A stretch of 64,000 nt of DNA from contig NZ_JGZR01000008.1 of NCBI RefSeq assembly GCF_000741775.1, positions 62,001 through 126,000 of the forward strand, in the 5' to 3' direction. This stretch comes from Bifidobacterium subtile (GTDB taxonomy: Bacteria > Actinomycetota > Actinomycetes > Actinomycetales > Bifidobacteriaceae). Position 1 is the first letter of the stretch. Each line of letters starts with the position of its first letter. Positions 53,356-62,312 of the stretch are shown piece by piece. The notes under the pieces were generated by a model, which saw only the letters and a program-made list of their open reading frames with translations, had not been told where the DNA came from and ran no database searches. The translations under genes were made by a program, and so were the position numbers.

Positions 53356-54048
53356 ATGGCACGCAATGCCCACCCGGAAGTTACCCGGCAGCGCATCCTC
53401 GATGCGGCACGAGCCCAGTTCGCCGCCAAGGGATTTGAGAAAACCTCCATCCAGGACATCCTGAATGCGCTGGGCGACCTCTCAAAAGGCGCAATCTACC
53501 ACCATTTCGCCTCAAAAGAGGCCATTCTCGACGCGCTGAGCAATCAGGATATGGAATTCACCGAGAATATCTTCGCTCGGCTCGACAGCGACAAGACGAT
53601 GTCCGGACTGCAGAAACTGCAGGAGACCATGCGCTCCACCATGCGCGACAAGCAGCATCTCACCGCCATCCGCGCCCTGCTCCCCCAGCTCGACGACCCC
53701 ACGACGCCGGCCGCGAACCTGCGGCATTGGGGCAACGAGCTCTCGCAGCAACTGCTCGTCTATATCGAGGAGGGCGTCGCCGACGGCTCCACACCGACGC
53801 AATACCCGCGCGAAGCGGCCCAGATGCTGGCCCTGCTGCCAAACTACTGGCTGATTCCGCACTTCTTCCCCGGCACGCCGAGCGAGCTACGGCACCGAAT
53901 CGAATGCCTGGAAGCCATGCTTGAAGCCATCAACGTGCCGGTTTTCGACGATGCGCTCATCGATGACTTCATGAGCGGCATCGCCGTGCTCGCCGCGCCG
54001 GGCAACGAATCTCCAGCAGAAACGCCGCAGATCGCAATAGAACAGTAG
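53356..54048 (+). CDS. TetR/AcrR-family regulator of the adjacent MFS pump
   Basis: 230 residues. HTH: RQRILDAARAQFAAKGFEKTSIQDIL and LSKGAIYHHFASKEAILDAL. The C-terminal ligand domain is Leu/His-rich and helical (ALLPNYWLIPHFFPGTPSELRHR). AAAGGA precedes the ATG. The palindromic operator upstream suggests autorepression; the same site before the MFS gene suggests it represses the pump until a drug or metabolite binds. Confidence 0.92.
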   Translation: MARNAHPEVTRQRILDAARAQFAAKGFEKTSIQDILNALGDLSKGAIYHHFASKEAILDALSNQDMEFTENIFARLDSDKTMSGLQKLQETMRSTMRDKQHLTAIRALLPQLDDPTTPAANLRHWGNELSQQLLVYIEEGVADGSTPTQYPREAAQMLALLPNYWLIPHFFPGTPSELRHRIECLEAMLEAINVPVFDDALIDDFMSGIAVLAAPGNESPAETPQIAIEQ

Positions 54049-54655
54049 GAGATTTCGGCGGTCGACCGGATTGCCGATCACCCTTTTCCCGCTCATCAGT
54101 CAGTCTTTCGCCGGTCGGCCTTCTCTGCGGACGGCCCGCTCGCCAGTCGATCCGCCTTCCCGCCACTTCAGCCATCGTGCCAATGCCCCGTCGCCCGCAC
54201 CATCTCCATCATCCCTCATGCATTCCGCTATTCTTTCTTCCGCTATTTCCTCTACACCGTCCCTCTTCTCCGTCGCCAGCCAGCACTTCAAAAGACCTCA
54301 TCGCCGGCCGCTCGCCCCCATCCCCTAGCTATCCCCGAGCATGATGAACCGCTTGTTCACGCCGGCGCACTCGCTCCACGTCCCCTATATATCTCCCCTT
54401 CCACATCGTTGCCTTGTGCCGCCCCTTCTTCCCTTATCCCCCAATTTCATGTTCCCCATTCCACACTCGTTCCCGATATGCCGCCTCCCCCATTCCATTG
54501 CCCCAGCCTCCGCCTTCCTGCTCCGCATCATTCCAACCGCTCTCATTGCTCTTTCCCGCCCTCCGCCTCTTCAATCCCCAACATTCCAATCCAGTTCCAA
54601 TCTCGATTGTTTCATCACTTCTATACATACCGTCGGTCGGTATGAAAGAATTATC
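54049..54655 (+). other. C-rich, G-poor leader between the TetR gene and MFS gene
   Basis: About 600 bases without a gene. From roughly 54085 to 54620 the plus strand is dominated by C and T with very few G (runs such as CTTCCCTTATCCCCC). This is the composition of a Rho-utilisation region and would stop read-through from the TetR gene into the MFS gene. The ORF reading from 54341 is an artefact of this composition. Confidence 0.6.
54621..54644. promoter_or_regulatory. TetR operator upstream of the MFS gene
   Basis: CTATACATACCG-TCGGT-CGGTATG matches the TetR operator at 53220-53252 in sequence and spacing and ends 12 bases before the GTG start of the MFS gene. Confidence 0.85.
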
Positions 54656-55990
54656 GTGACCTCTCCGCATCCGCATCTCAACTCCAGCCCCGCACCTCAC
54701 TCCCTGCTCACCAGTCGCAATTTCATCCTCTTGGTTGCCGGCCAAGGGCTCTCCCTTTTCGCCAACACGATGCTGCGCTTTGCGATGTCGATGTGGGTGC
54801 TCGACAAAACCGGCTCAGTCTCGACCTTTGCCTCCATGCTCGCCACAGCCGTCGTGCCGACGATTCTGCTGTCCCCATTCGGCGGCGTGCTGGCCGACCG
54901 CATCAGCCGGCGCACCATCATGGTTGCGCTGGATGCACTTTCCGGCACTTTCATCGTGCTGGCAGCCGTCTGGTTTGCAGCAGGCAATGGGTTCAGCATG
55001 GTCGCGGTCAGCGCGCTCATGGTGTCGCTCTCCGTGCTCAGCGCCTTCGAAACGCCGACCGTTCAGGCCGCGCTGCCCCAGTTGCTGCGCGATTCCGGGA
55101 AAACGACCATGCGCCGCGGCATGGCCATCGTCAATCAGGTTCAGCAGCTCACCTCGCTGCTGCCCTCCTTCGCCGGCGGAGTACTGTACGCCGCATTCGG
55201 CATCCGAATGATGCTCATCATCAGCATCACGGGCTTCTACGCCACGGCAATCCTCGAATGCTTCCTGCGCCTCGCGCCCCCACGGCGTGCGGCCCATGAC
55301 GGCGCTGCAACCACAAACGCAAGCACAATCACAACCGATGAAGATGCGCCCACAGCCATGCCCACGCCTATCGAAGACATCAAGGAAGCCTTGCATTTCC
55401 TAGCTCGCAAGCAACCCAATATCCTTAAGCTCATGCTGTTCGCCACCGCCGTCAACTTCTTCGTCAACGGCAACAGCTCCGTGGGGTTCACCTATATGGT
55501 GCGCGCTACGCTGGGCTTCAACGCCAACGTCTACGGCATTAGCGAGGGAATCGTCGGCATCGCAGGAGTCGCAGGCGCCTTCATCACCGGTGCACTGGCC
55601 TCGAAACTCATCATCGAGCGATTCCCAGTTGCCTGCTACGCCATTGCCGTATGCGTGCTGCCCTGCGCAGTGGCGTTCGCAGCGCCGTTCAACGATTGGA
55701 CCAGACTGGCGCTGATTGTCGCCTCGTTCTGCGGCATGATCATCGCCGCCAGCTTCACCACCATCATCGCGATTCCCGCCATTCAAATGCGCACCCCAGA
55801 AGCGCTCACGGGCAAGGTCATGGCGATGGTTTCAAGCCTGTCAATCTGCGCCATGCCGCTGGGCCAGATGGCATACGGCTGGGCCTACGACCACGTGTCC
55901 CCGCTATGGATCGCGCTTGCCACCGCAGCCGCCATAGCCGCGCTGACCTTCCGCGCCCGTTCGCTGTTCGCGCATTTTGACGCATTGTGA
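54656..55990 (+). CDS. MFS efflux transporter (MefA/antibiotic-resistance type)
   Basis: 444 residues from the GTG at 54656, with about 12 membrane helices. The N-terminal LLTSRNFILLVAGQGLSLFANTMLRFAMSMWVLDKTGS, the loop FGGVLADRISRRTIMVALDA and the central RRGMAIVNQVQQLTSLLPSFAGG match the macrolide-efflux-like MFS branch. The frame is open to 54341, but that stretch is Ser/Pro-rich leader containing the operator, so the start is downstream of it. Exported compound unknown. Confidence 0.9.
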   Translation: MTSPHPHLNSSPAPHSLLTSRNFILLVAGQGLSLFANTMLRFAMSMWVLDKTGSVSTFASMLATAVVPTILLSPFGGVLADRISRRTIMVALDALSGTFIVLAAVWFAAGNGFSMVAVSALMVSLSVLSAFETPTVQAALPQLLRDSGKTTMRRGMAIVNQVQQLTSLLPSFAGGVLYAAFGIRMMLIISITGFYATAILECFLRLAPPRRAAHDGAATTNASTITTDEDAPTAMPTPIEDIKEALHFLARKQPNILKLMLFATAVNFFVNGNSSVGFTYMVRATLGFNANVYGISEGIVGIAGVAGAFITGALASKLIIERFPVACYAIAVCVLPCAVAFAAPFNDWTRLALIVASFCGMIIAASFTTIIAIPAIQMRTPEALTGKVMAMVSSLSICAMPLGQMAYGWAYDHVSPLWIALATAAAIAALTFRARSLFAHFDAL

Positions 55991-56180
55991 CGCAGAAACC
56001 GAGTCGCACCATACCGCGCGCGGCAATTCCCACCATCAGCCTCCTGATGCTCCATGCCACTGAAATGGCCTATGCGACCATCTCACCAGGCAAGCCCTCG
56101 GCGTGTCGAAACTTCAAGCCTTCGACCACATAACCGTGATACGCATGACACGACCGGGCAACCTCCCGTACGATGCCAAC

Positions 56181-57038
56181 ATGCAAACTACTTCCCGAAG
56201 CACATTCTTCACCCTCGATGAGGCACAACGGCTCGCCAACGAGCAGCATCTGGCCTGCGCCGAAGCAGCCAGACGAACCAAGCGCACGCTCATTTTCAGC
56301 CACATCACTCTTCTGAGGCTATGTGGCATGAGCGTCAACGTGCCCAGCAGTTTGAACAACAAGCTGCTACACGTCACCACTAACTCGACAGCGCAGCTCC
56401 TACACATGCGTGGCATTCAGAGTCATTTATGGACGAAAACTATGACCCACACACAGTTTGGCGACAACATCGCCGGAGTTTCGATAGAGCAGGCGGTATG
56501 TCAGATGGCCACTTATTGCGACCGCGATTCACTGGTTATGATCATGGACTGGCTGACCTGCGGCAACCCCAACCTAAAACAAACCAATCATGGTGCCCTC
56601 GAGGAATTCATCTATGGGATTGGCCGATTCCCCGGAGTTCGCGTCTGCAAAGAAGCCTTATCGCTGAGCGTCGAAGGAACCGACTCACCACAGGAGACCG
56701 AGCTCCGGCTTGGATTTCCTGTTGCCGGACTTCCTTCTCCGGAAGTAAACCCACTTATCATCGACACCATCGAAAGCAATCAATTCCAAGTAGATATGGC
56801 GTATCTCGAGCAGCAGGTGATTATCGAGTACGACGGCGCATATCACTACACCAGAGACCGCTGGACCTACGACGTCTACAAGCGCAATAGGCTGCAAAGC
56901 CTTGGGTGGAAGGTCTTCACTGCAACCAAAGAAGTGTTCGCAACCGAAACAACGCTGCATCACTTTGTGATGATGGTCGCCGATGCCTTTGTTCAAGCTG
57001 ACAAAGCCATTCACCAGTTCGGGCATCCAAACTGGTGA
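56181..57038 (+). CDS. DUF559/endonuclease-like domain protein
   Basis: 285 residues from the ATG at 56181; the start is uncertain because no clear ribosome binding site exists (56148 and a GTG at 56103 are alternatives). The C-terminal third has DSPQETELRLG and FQVDMAYLEQQVIIEYDGAYHYTRDRWTYDVYKRNRL, the D-E-Y pattern of the DUF559/Vsr-like PD-(D/E)XK fold. The N-terminal part resembles the AbiEi-type leader often fused to it, but this is weak. Function unproven. Immediately precedes the inverted-motif element of locus B. Confidence 0.75.
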   Translation: MQTTSRSTFFTLDEAQRLANEQHLACAEAARRTKRTLIFSHITLLRLCGMSVNVPSSLNNKLLHVTTNSTAQLLHMRGIQSHLWTKTMTHTQFGDNIAGVSIEQAVCQMATYCDRDSLVMIMDWLTCGNPNLKQTNHGALEEFIYGIGRFPGVRVCKEALSLSVEGTDSPQETELRLGFPVAGLPSPEVNPLIIDTIESNQFQVDMAYLEQQVIIEYDGAYHYTRDRWTYDVYKRNRLQSLGWKVFTATKEVFATETTLHHFVMMVADAFVQADKAIHQFGHPNW

Positions 57039-57619
57039 TGATGCAATGCTCGGGCGAACATACAATTCCCTAACCAAGGGAAATATTGAGACGACAGGCA
57101 TGGTCGTGAATGAAAAAAGCCATCGAGTCACCGTACACCACAATCTGCCCTGCACGCTCGTTCATTAGGTCTTTTTTCCGCTCATTAGGCCCTTGCCAAA
57201 GTAGACAAGTGAATGATCCATTCTATAAATGGCTTGAATTCAACGTTTTATAGCAGTGAGTTCATTGTGGGATTCCCCTTTCGAGACTTGCATTGGGTCG
57301 AATCGGCCTAATGAATTCAAGGGACTTCGGAGAAAGGGCTTAGCGTGCATGTGAGTATCCCGTCATTCAATCGCTACTTCTCTCCGTCAGGATCCTGCTC
57401 GCAAATTTTGATGTCCTGCAGCCACGTAGCTGCTACGCGGCTGCATTCATTAGGCCCTTTTTGGGTCTGAACGAAATTGTTTATGCGTATATCCCATCAA
57501 GCATCGACCAGAAACAGGAAGATTCCAACGATCTTGTATCCACACAATGACGAGGCTACTTAGCCAAAGGTCTAATGAACGAAAAAACCACCTAATGAAC
57601 GGCAGACACGCAAACACCA
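57039..57619. other. 580-bp gene-free region with paired CTAAT motifs
   Basis: No credible gene on either strand. Almost all of it lies between the arms of the locus B element, annotated separately. Confidence 0.55.
57159..57601. repeat. Inverted paired-motif element, locus B
   Basis: The left arm has GTTCATTAGG (57160-57169) and GCTCATTAGG (57180-57189), 20 bp apart around a T6 tract. The right arm has TCTAATGAAC (57571-57580) and CCTAATGAAC (57591-57600), 20 bp apart around an A6 tract. The arms are reverse complements over about 33 bp. Two lone copies lie between (57307-57316 and 57445-57454). No target-site duplication is visible. Related to locus A at 13018-13155. Confidence 0.75.
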
Positions 57620-58945
57620 CTAGTCGATGGCGGCGTCGAGGGCGGTGAGCTTGCCGCGGAAGTCGGCGTAGCCACGGTCGATCAGGCTGATGCCGCGCAC
57701 GTCGGAGGGGCCTTTGGCCGTCAGCGCCGCGATGAGATGGCTGAATCCGCCACGCAGATCGGGCACGTCGATGTCGCGGCCTTCGAGCGGAGTCGGCCCG
57801 AAAATCACAGCGGAATGCTTGTAGTTGCGCTGCTGGAAGCGGCAGGGCAATGACCCCAGGCACTCGCGGTAAAGCTGGATGGTCGCGCCCATCTGGACCA
57901 GCGGCTTGGTGAAGCCGAAGCGGTTCTCGTACACGGTTTCGTGCACGATCGACAGGCCGTTGGCCTGGGTCAGCGCCACGACGAGCGGCTGCTGCCAGTC
58001 GGTCATGAACCCGGGATGCACGTCGGTTTCGAGGGCAACCGACTTCAGGTCGCCGCCCGGATGCCAGAAGCGGATGCCCTTGTCGGTGATGTCGAATTCG
58101 CCGCCGATTTTGCGGAACACGTTGAGGAAGGTCATCATCTCGGGCTGCGTAGCGCCTTTGACGAAGATATCGCCGTGCGTCGCCAGCGCCGCCGAAGCCC
58201 AGGATGCCGCCTCGATGCGGTCGGTCAGCGAGGTATGCGTGTAGCCCTTAAGCTCCTTGACGCCTTCGACGCGGAAGGTGCGGTCCACATCCACCGAGAT
58301 GATGGCGCCCATCTTTTGGAGCACCGCCACCAGATCCATGATCTCCGGTTCGATCGCCGCGCCGGACAGCTCGGTCCTGCCTTCGGCCAGCACGGCGGCG
58401 AGCAGCGTCTGCTCGGTCGCGCCCACGGACGGGTAGGGCAGGTGGATCTTCGCACCATGCAAGCCATTCGGCGCGGTGATATGGATGCCGTCCTGATGCT
58501 CCTTGTCGACGTTTGCGCCCAGCTTGCGCAGCGTCTCCAGATGGAAGTCGATCGGCCGGCCGCCGATATTGCAGCCGCCCAGCTGCGGGATGAAGGCCTC
58601 ACCCAACCGGTGCAGCAGCGGACCGGAGAACAGGATTGGGATGCGCGAGGAACCGGACAGCGTGTCGACGTCGGCGACATCGGCCAGCTGCACATTCGTG
58701 GCATCGATGGTAACGATGCCCTTGTCGCCATTGACATCCACATTCACGCCATGCAGGCGCAGCAGATCGGAGACCACATGCACATCCCGGATTTCGGGCA
58801 CATTCTTGAGCACGGACACGCCCGGCGCGAGCAACGCGGCCACCATGGCCTTGCTGACGAAATTCTTCGCGCCGCGCACCTTGATGGTGCCGTTCAGCGG
58901 CTTTCCGCCGACCACATGCAGCACATCTTCGCTATCTTCAGCCAC
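57620..58945 (-). CDS. murA: UDP-N-acetylglucosamine 1-carboxyvinyltransferase
   Basis: First committed step of peptidoglycan synthesis. The EPSP-synthase fold has the substrate Lys in VRGAKNFVSKA and the fosfomycin-target Cys in PQLGGCNIGGRPIDFHLE, so it should be fosfomycin-sensitive at the enzyme level. ALETDVHPGFMTDWQQP is also family-typical. 441 residues; GTG start behind AGAGGA. Confidence 0.95.
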   Translation of the reverse strand: MAEDSEDVLHVVGGKPLNGTIKVRGAKNFVSKAMVAALLAPGVSVLKNVPEIRDVHVVSDLLRLHGVNVDVNGDKGIVTIDATNVQLADVADVDTLSGSSRIPILFSGPLLHRLGEAFIPQLGGCNIGGRPIDFHLETLRKLGANVDKEHQDGIHITAPNGLHGAKIHLPYPSVGATEQTLLAAVLAEGRTELSGAAIEPEIMDLVAVLQKMGAIISVDVDRTFRVEGVKELKGYTHTSLTDRIEAASWASAALATHGDIFVKGATQPEMMTFLNVFRKIGGEFDITDKGIRFWHPGGDLKSVALETDVHPGFMTDWQQPLVVALTQANGLSIVHETVYENRFGFTKPLVQMGATIQLYRECLGSLPCRFQQRNYKHSAVIFGPTPLEGRDIDVPDLRGGFSHLIAALTAKGPSDVRGISLIDRGYADFRGKLTALDAAID

Positions 58946-59449
58946 TCTTCAGTCCTCTTTCATTCCCCACGCTGGTTTGCAGGCGGATATAACGCTAGCA
59001 TTTAGTTTGCCACAAGGCTTGTGGGGGCTTGGTGAAATGCGCTAAATGCGCCCGCAGCCTAAACGACACGCGCTGAAAAGCTGCCCCGCTGCCGCCTTCG
59101 CTGCACTGCCGCAGTGCTGAGATGACTCAGCGGTGCGCTGCCGCCGTGTTTCACTGCCGCATCACCGCTTGCTTTGGCCGTATTCCGCAAGATGCCCCAT
59201 TGACACGTTGCTCTCGGTCATCACGCCTTGCCTTCAACGTTTCGACTGTTGCGCTTCATATCAACGCATATGCCCGCTGGCAGCCGGCGGGCGTTGGAAA
59301 GCGGCGGCAAGTATTAGCGGATTAGCAGACGGCGAACGAGCAGTGAAAGACAGCAGATCTCAGGACAACGTCTCTCTTGCATCTCGCGCATTTCCCGCAG
59401 TATGCAACCGTTGTTCAGCTATATCCCAATCAGCTTCATTCGCGACCAG
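58946..59449. other. Intergenic region upstream of murA
   Basis: About 500 bases containing the murA promoter and the end of the upstream gene's transcript. A plus-strand ORF (59122-59325 and overlapping frames) has no ribosome binding site or family resemblance. Nothing else visible. Confidence 0.4.
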
Positions 59450-60595
59450 CTACTGCCGCGGCAATTCGCCCTTGATCCGGTGCGCCAACTCGCAGTCCCA
59501 CATAGCACCGGTCGCGCTCATCACCGCATCCGCTCCAGTCGTGCGATACGCCTGATAATCCGCCGGACTCATGACCCCGCCGATGCCGATGATTGCAAAA
59601 TCAAGTCCCAGCCGCTCGCGCATACCGGCGAGTCGACGAACCATGTCCAGCCCGGCGCTGCGAATGGCCGAACCGCACACACCGCTGCGTTCACGGCCCT
59701 CACCCGGCAACGCCTGATTGCCCTTGCGGTCGACCAGCTTCGCGGAAACCGTGTTGATTGTCGCGAACGCCTGCACGCTGCCGTGCGCGGCGGTTTCACG
59801 CACCATGCGTTCCAGCGCCTCATCGCTGGGCAGATACGCCAGCTTGATGATCAGCGGCATGTCGCCGATCTCGTTCTTCACAGCCTGCGTGATCTCGCCG
59901 ACCAAGCGCGGGTCGTCGCAGAGCAGCCGATTACGGCCTTCATTAGGGCAGCTCGTGTTCATCTCCATGAGCTGAGCCCCGGTCTCGCGCACCAGCCGAG
60001 CGGCCGTCACATGATCGGCGATATACTCGCTCGTCGTCATGCCCTCATGCCGCGAACCTTGGAAGCTGGGAATGAGCAGCTGCCCGAGTCCCGCTGCGGC
60101 AATCGCATCGCGCATGTCCGGCTGCCATTCGTCCGGGTCGCGCGAGGGCACGCCGAAGGAATTCGAAATAGATAGCGGGCGCTCGAAATGGCTGTCGGCC
60201 AGCACGCCTTCGTCCAGTTCGGCGTCACCCGGAGTCAGCGCGCCCGTGCGCGGATGCACCGAAAGCACATTGGGAAAAGGATTGCAGTCCCAAGCCCGGG
60301 TGCGCACGGTCTTATAGACGGCGAGATCGAAGCCCATGCGGAACGCCGCCGTAGTGAACCGCGAATTGAGCAGCGGGCCGGCAGGGATGCCGAAAGGCAG
60401 ATTGACTGGGAGATCGAGGAAACTCGAGCTGGAGTCATATGCAGTTGCTGCCGCCGCGCTGCCGGATACCGACGTCTCGGTAGTCGAAGGCGTTGATTTG
60501 GCAAGCGCACCGGCGAATGCGCCGAACGGGCCACATTCGTAGTTCTCGGCATAGCTAAGGTTCACATCGTAGAACGGCTCGGCATACTCGGCCAT
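59450..60595 (-). CDS. Dihydroorotate dehydrogenase-like protein
   Basis: 381 residues. TIM-barrel FMN enzyme with SNSFGVPSRDPDEW, the catalytic EMNTSCPNEGRNRLLCDD (class 1 Cys-type), LIIKLAYLPSDEALERMV, and the C-terminal IIGIGGVMSPADYQAYRTTGADAVMSATG. An N-terminal extension of about 60 residues (GALAKSTPSTTETSVSGSA) is Ser/Thr-rich. Could be a true dihydroorotate dehydrogenase or a related flavin dehydrogenase; no pyrimidine genes are adjacent. AGGAG before the ATG. Confidence 0.85.
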   Translation of the reverse strand: MAEYAEPFYDVNLSYAENYECGPFGAFAGALAKSTPSTTETSVSGSAAAATAYDSSSSFLDLPVNLPFGIPAGPLLNSRFTTAAFRMGFDLAVYKTVRTRAWDCNPFPNVLSVHPRTGALTPGDAELDEGVLADSHFERPLSISNSFGVPSRDPDEWQPDMRDAIAAAGLGQLLIPSFQGSRHEGMTTSEYIADHVTAARLVRETGAQLMEMNTSCPNEGRNRLLCDDPRLVGEITQAVKNEIGDMPLIIKLAYLPSDEALERMVRETAAHGSVQAFATINTVSAKLVDRKGNQALPGEGRERSGVCGSAIRSAGLDMVRRLAGMRERLGLDFAIIGIGGVMSPADYQAYRTTGADAVMSATGAMWDCELAHRIKGELPRQ

Positions 60596-60754
60596 GACAC
60601 ACTCCTATAGATTTTTGCACCAGTATAGGAGAACGGCGCTACGGATTGACGAGACAGTCCCACACTCTCTACAGTGAGACACGAATCGGCACAATTCAGG
60701 CACATCACCAATGGAAATGTCCGCCCATTCATAGTCGCCCATCAACAATCGAGC

Positions 60755-60960
60755 GTATCTGCGTTATGTGTAGCGTTATTTGGGGGCTGCGGAGGTCTAT
60801 CTGCGTTGTGTGAGGCGTTATTTTGCGGAGCGTTGAGTATCGAGAGGCCCAGAACCGCCGTTTTCGGCCAGCGATACTCGGGGTGCCGGGGAATTAACGC
60901 CTCACACAACGCAGATAGACCTCCGCAAAGGTAAATTAACACTACACATAACGCCGATAC
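60755..60960. repeat. 206-bp nested inverted repeat
   Basis: The arms 60755-60829 and 60887-60960 are imperfect reverse complements of about 75 bases. Each arm carries two direct copies of TCTGCGTTRTGTGNRGCGTTA. The centre has its own hairpin, GAGTATCG (60835-60842) with CGATACTC (60872-60879). A candidate MITE-like element or structured RNA. Confidence 0.7.
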
Positions 60961-61091
60961 ACGCGCAAAACGGAAAACCGCACACATTCCCACACGAAGA
61001 AACTGAATCTGCGTGGGTTGTTTGGTGGAATAGGCGGCGAGACCGGCCCTGATTCCGAATCGTATGCGACGGATTCAGGACCTATATGCAA

Positions 61092-61325
61092 ATCACCGGG
61101 CCGCCCATCTCAATGACGGGTCCGGTCCTGCAATTAAGGACCGCCTGCGGCGCAGGCAATGACTGACTATGCGCAGATTCACCGAGACCATCCATCCCAA
61201 TGACGGCCTCAGTTCTGCAGTCATTAATCGCATGCGGCGCAATGCTGGGTATGCACGGATTACCGGGCCACACAATCCCAATGATGGTCCTGGTCCTGCA
61301 ATTAGGGACCGCCTTCGGCGGGCTC
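61092..61325 (+). repeat. Three degenerate tandem repeats of about 84 bp
   Basis: Units begin at 61092, 61177 and 61259 with ATCACCGGGCC, ATTCACCGAGACC and ATTACCGGGCC. Each then has an AATGAYGG-type segment, a YCCTGCARTTA segment and a GCGGCG-type end. The middle copy is the most diverged. Ends just after the leuD stop. Confidence 0.65.
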
Positions 61326-61333
61326 AATATTGG

Positions 61334-62065
61334 CTACGCCGCTCGTAAGTCGCGGCGCAGCTCGGGGCCAGTGGACAGCGCACCGCGCTGTCCACTGATT
61401 GGTCCCGACCACTCACCCTCATCCTGCTCTCTGGCGGAGGCGATGCGGTGCTCGGGCATGTGCTTGGCGGGGAGGGTCTTGGGCTTGAAGGGGAAGCGCT
61501 CGGCGCGCAGCTTCTCGTAGGCGGTGATATCGTCCTCATGCTGCAAAGTCAGGTCGATGTCGTCAAAGCCGTTCATCAGACGCCAGCGAGTGTAGTCGTT
61601 CACTTCGAAGGGCAGCGTCACGTCGCCGCAGGTCACGGTGCGCTCAACGAGGTCCACTGTCATTGCGCGGCCCGGCTTTTCTTCAAGCAGCTTCCACAGC
61701 AGCTCGATGCTTTCCTGCGACATGATCGCGGCCAACACGCCATTCTTGGCGGTGTTGCCGTAGAAGATGTCGGCGAAGCGCGGCGAGATAATGACCTTGA
61801 ATCCATAATCATGCAAGGCCCACACGGCATGCTCACGCGACGAGCCGGTGCCGAAGTCCGGCCCGGTGACCAGAATCTTGCCATTCGCATATTCCGAACG
61901 GTTGAGCACGAACTCGGGGTTGCGCCGCCACGCGTAGAACAGCGCGTCGTCGAAGCCCGTCTTGGTCACGCGCTTGAGGAACACGGCCGGAATGATCTGA
62001 TCCGTGTCCACGTTCGAACGACGAAGCGGCACGCCGACGCCGCTCACCACAGTAAGTTTTTCCAT
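61334..62065 (-). CDS. leuD: 3-isopropylmalate dehydratase small subunit
   Basis: 243 residues from the ATG at 62065 (GGAG upstream). Core motifs [39 protein letters not shown] and [20 protein letters not shown] are intact. Partner of LeuC in leucine synthesis, immediately downstream of it. The C-terminal 30 residues beyond [16 protein letters not shown] are extra. The in-frame extension to 62170 has no support. Confidence 0.95.
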   Translation of the reverse strand: MEKLTVVSGVGVPLRRSNVDTDQIIPAVFLKRVTKTGFDDALFYAWRRNPEFVLNRSEYANGKILVTGPDFGTGSSREHAVWALHDYGFKVIISPRFADIFYGNTAKNGVLAAIMSQESIELLWKLLEEKPGRAMTVDLVERTVTCGDVTLPFEVNDYTRWRLMNGFDDIDLTLQHEDDITAYEKLRAERFPFKPKTLPAKHMPEHRIASAREQDEGEWSGPISGQRGALSTGPELRRDLRAA

Positions 62066-62312
62066 AAATCTCCACGTCCTTTGACGTATCCGTTTCGCGG
62101 CTGCCCGATTTCGGCAATCCGACCGAATCAGTCGCGCATCGTTCACCGTCTGATTCAGTAGCGCCAACACATTCAGCAGATGCCCCGCGCGAATCCTCTA
62201 TACATCCTTACCAGCCATTCGGCCTGCTGGCAATGGTTTTCTCACCGATTAAGCCAAAAACCCATTCGCCAGCCAAACAGCAGCCAACGTCAGCCCGCAC
62301 CGCAAGCCCGCC

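Larger units (their letters stand above)
60596..61333. other. 740-bp gene-free region with two repeat structures
   Basis: No supported gene. It carries the nested inverted repeat at 60755-60960 and the tandem 84-bp repeats at 61092-61325. The ORFs at 60674-60934 and 60742-60993 only translate the inverted repeat. Confidence 0.55.

Noticed and set aside
54341-54655. N-terminal 105-codon extension of the MFS protein
   Set aside because: Ser/Pro-rich sequence created by the pyrimidine-rich leader, and it contains the TetR operator; real transporter helices begin after 54656.
60674-60934. ORFs within the inverted repeat (also 60742-60993)
   Set aside because: They translate the repeated motifs of the 206-bp palindrome and give repetitive peptides (SALCVALFGGCGGLSALCEA type), not a protein family.
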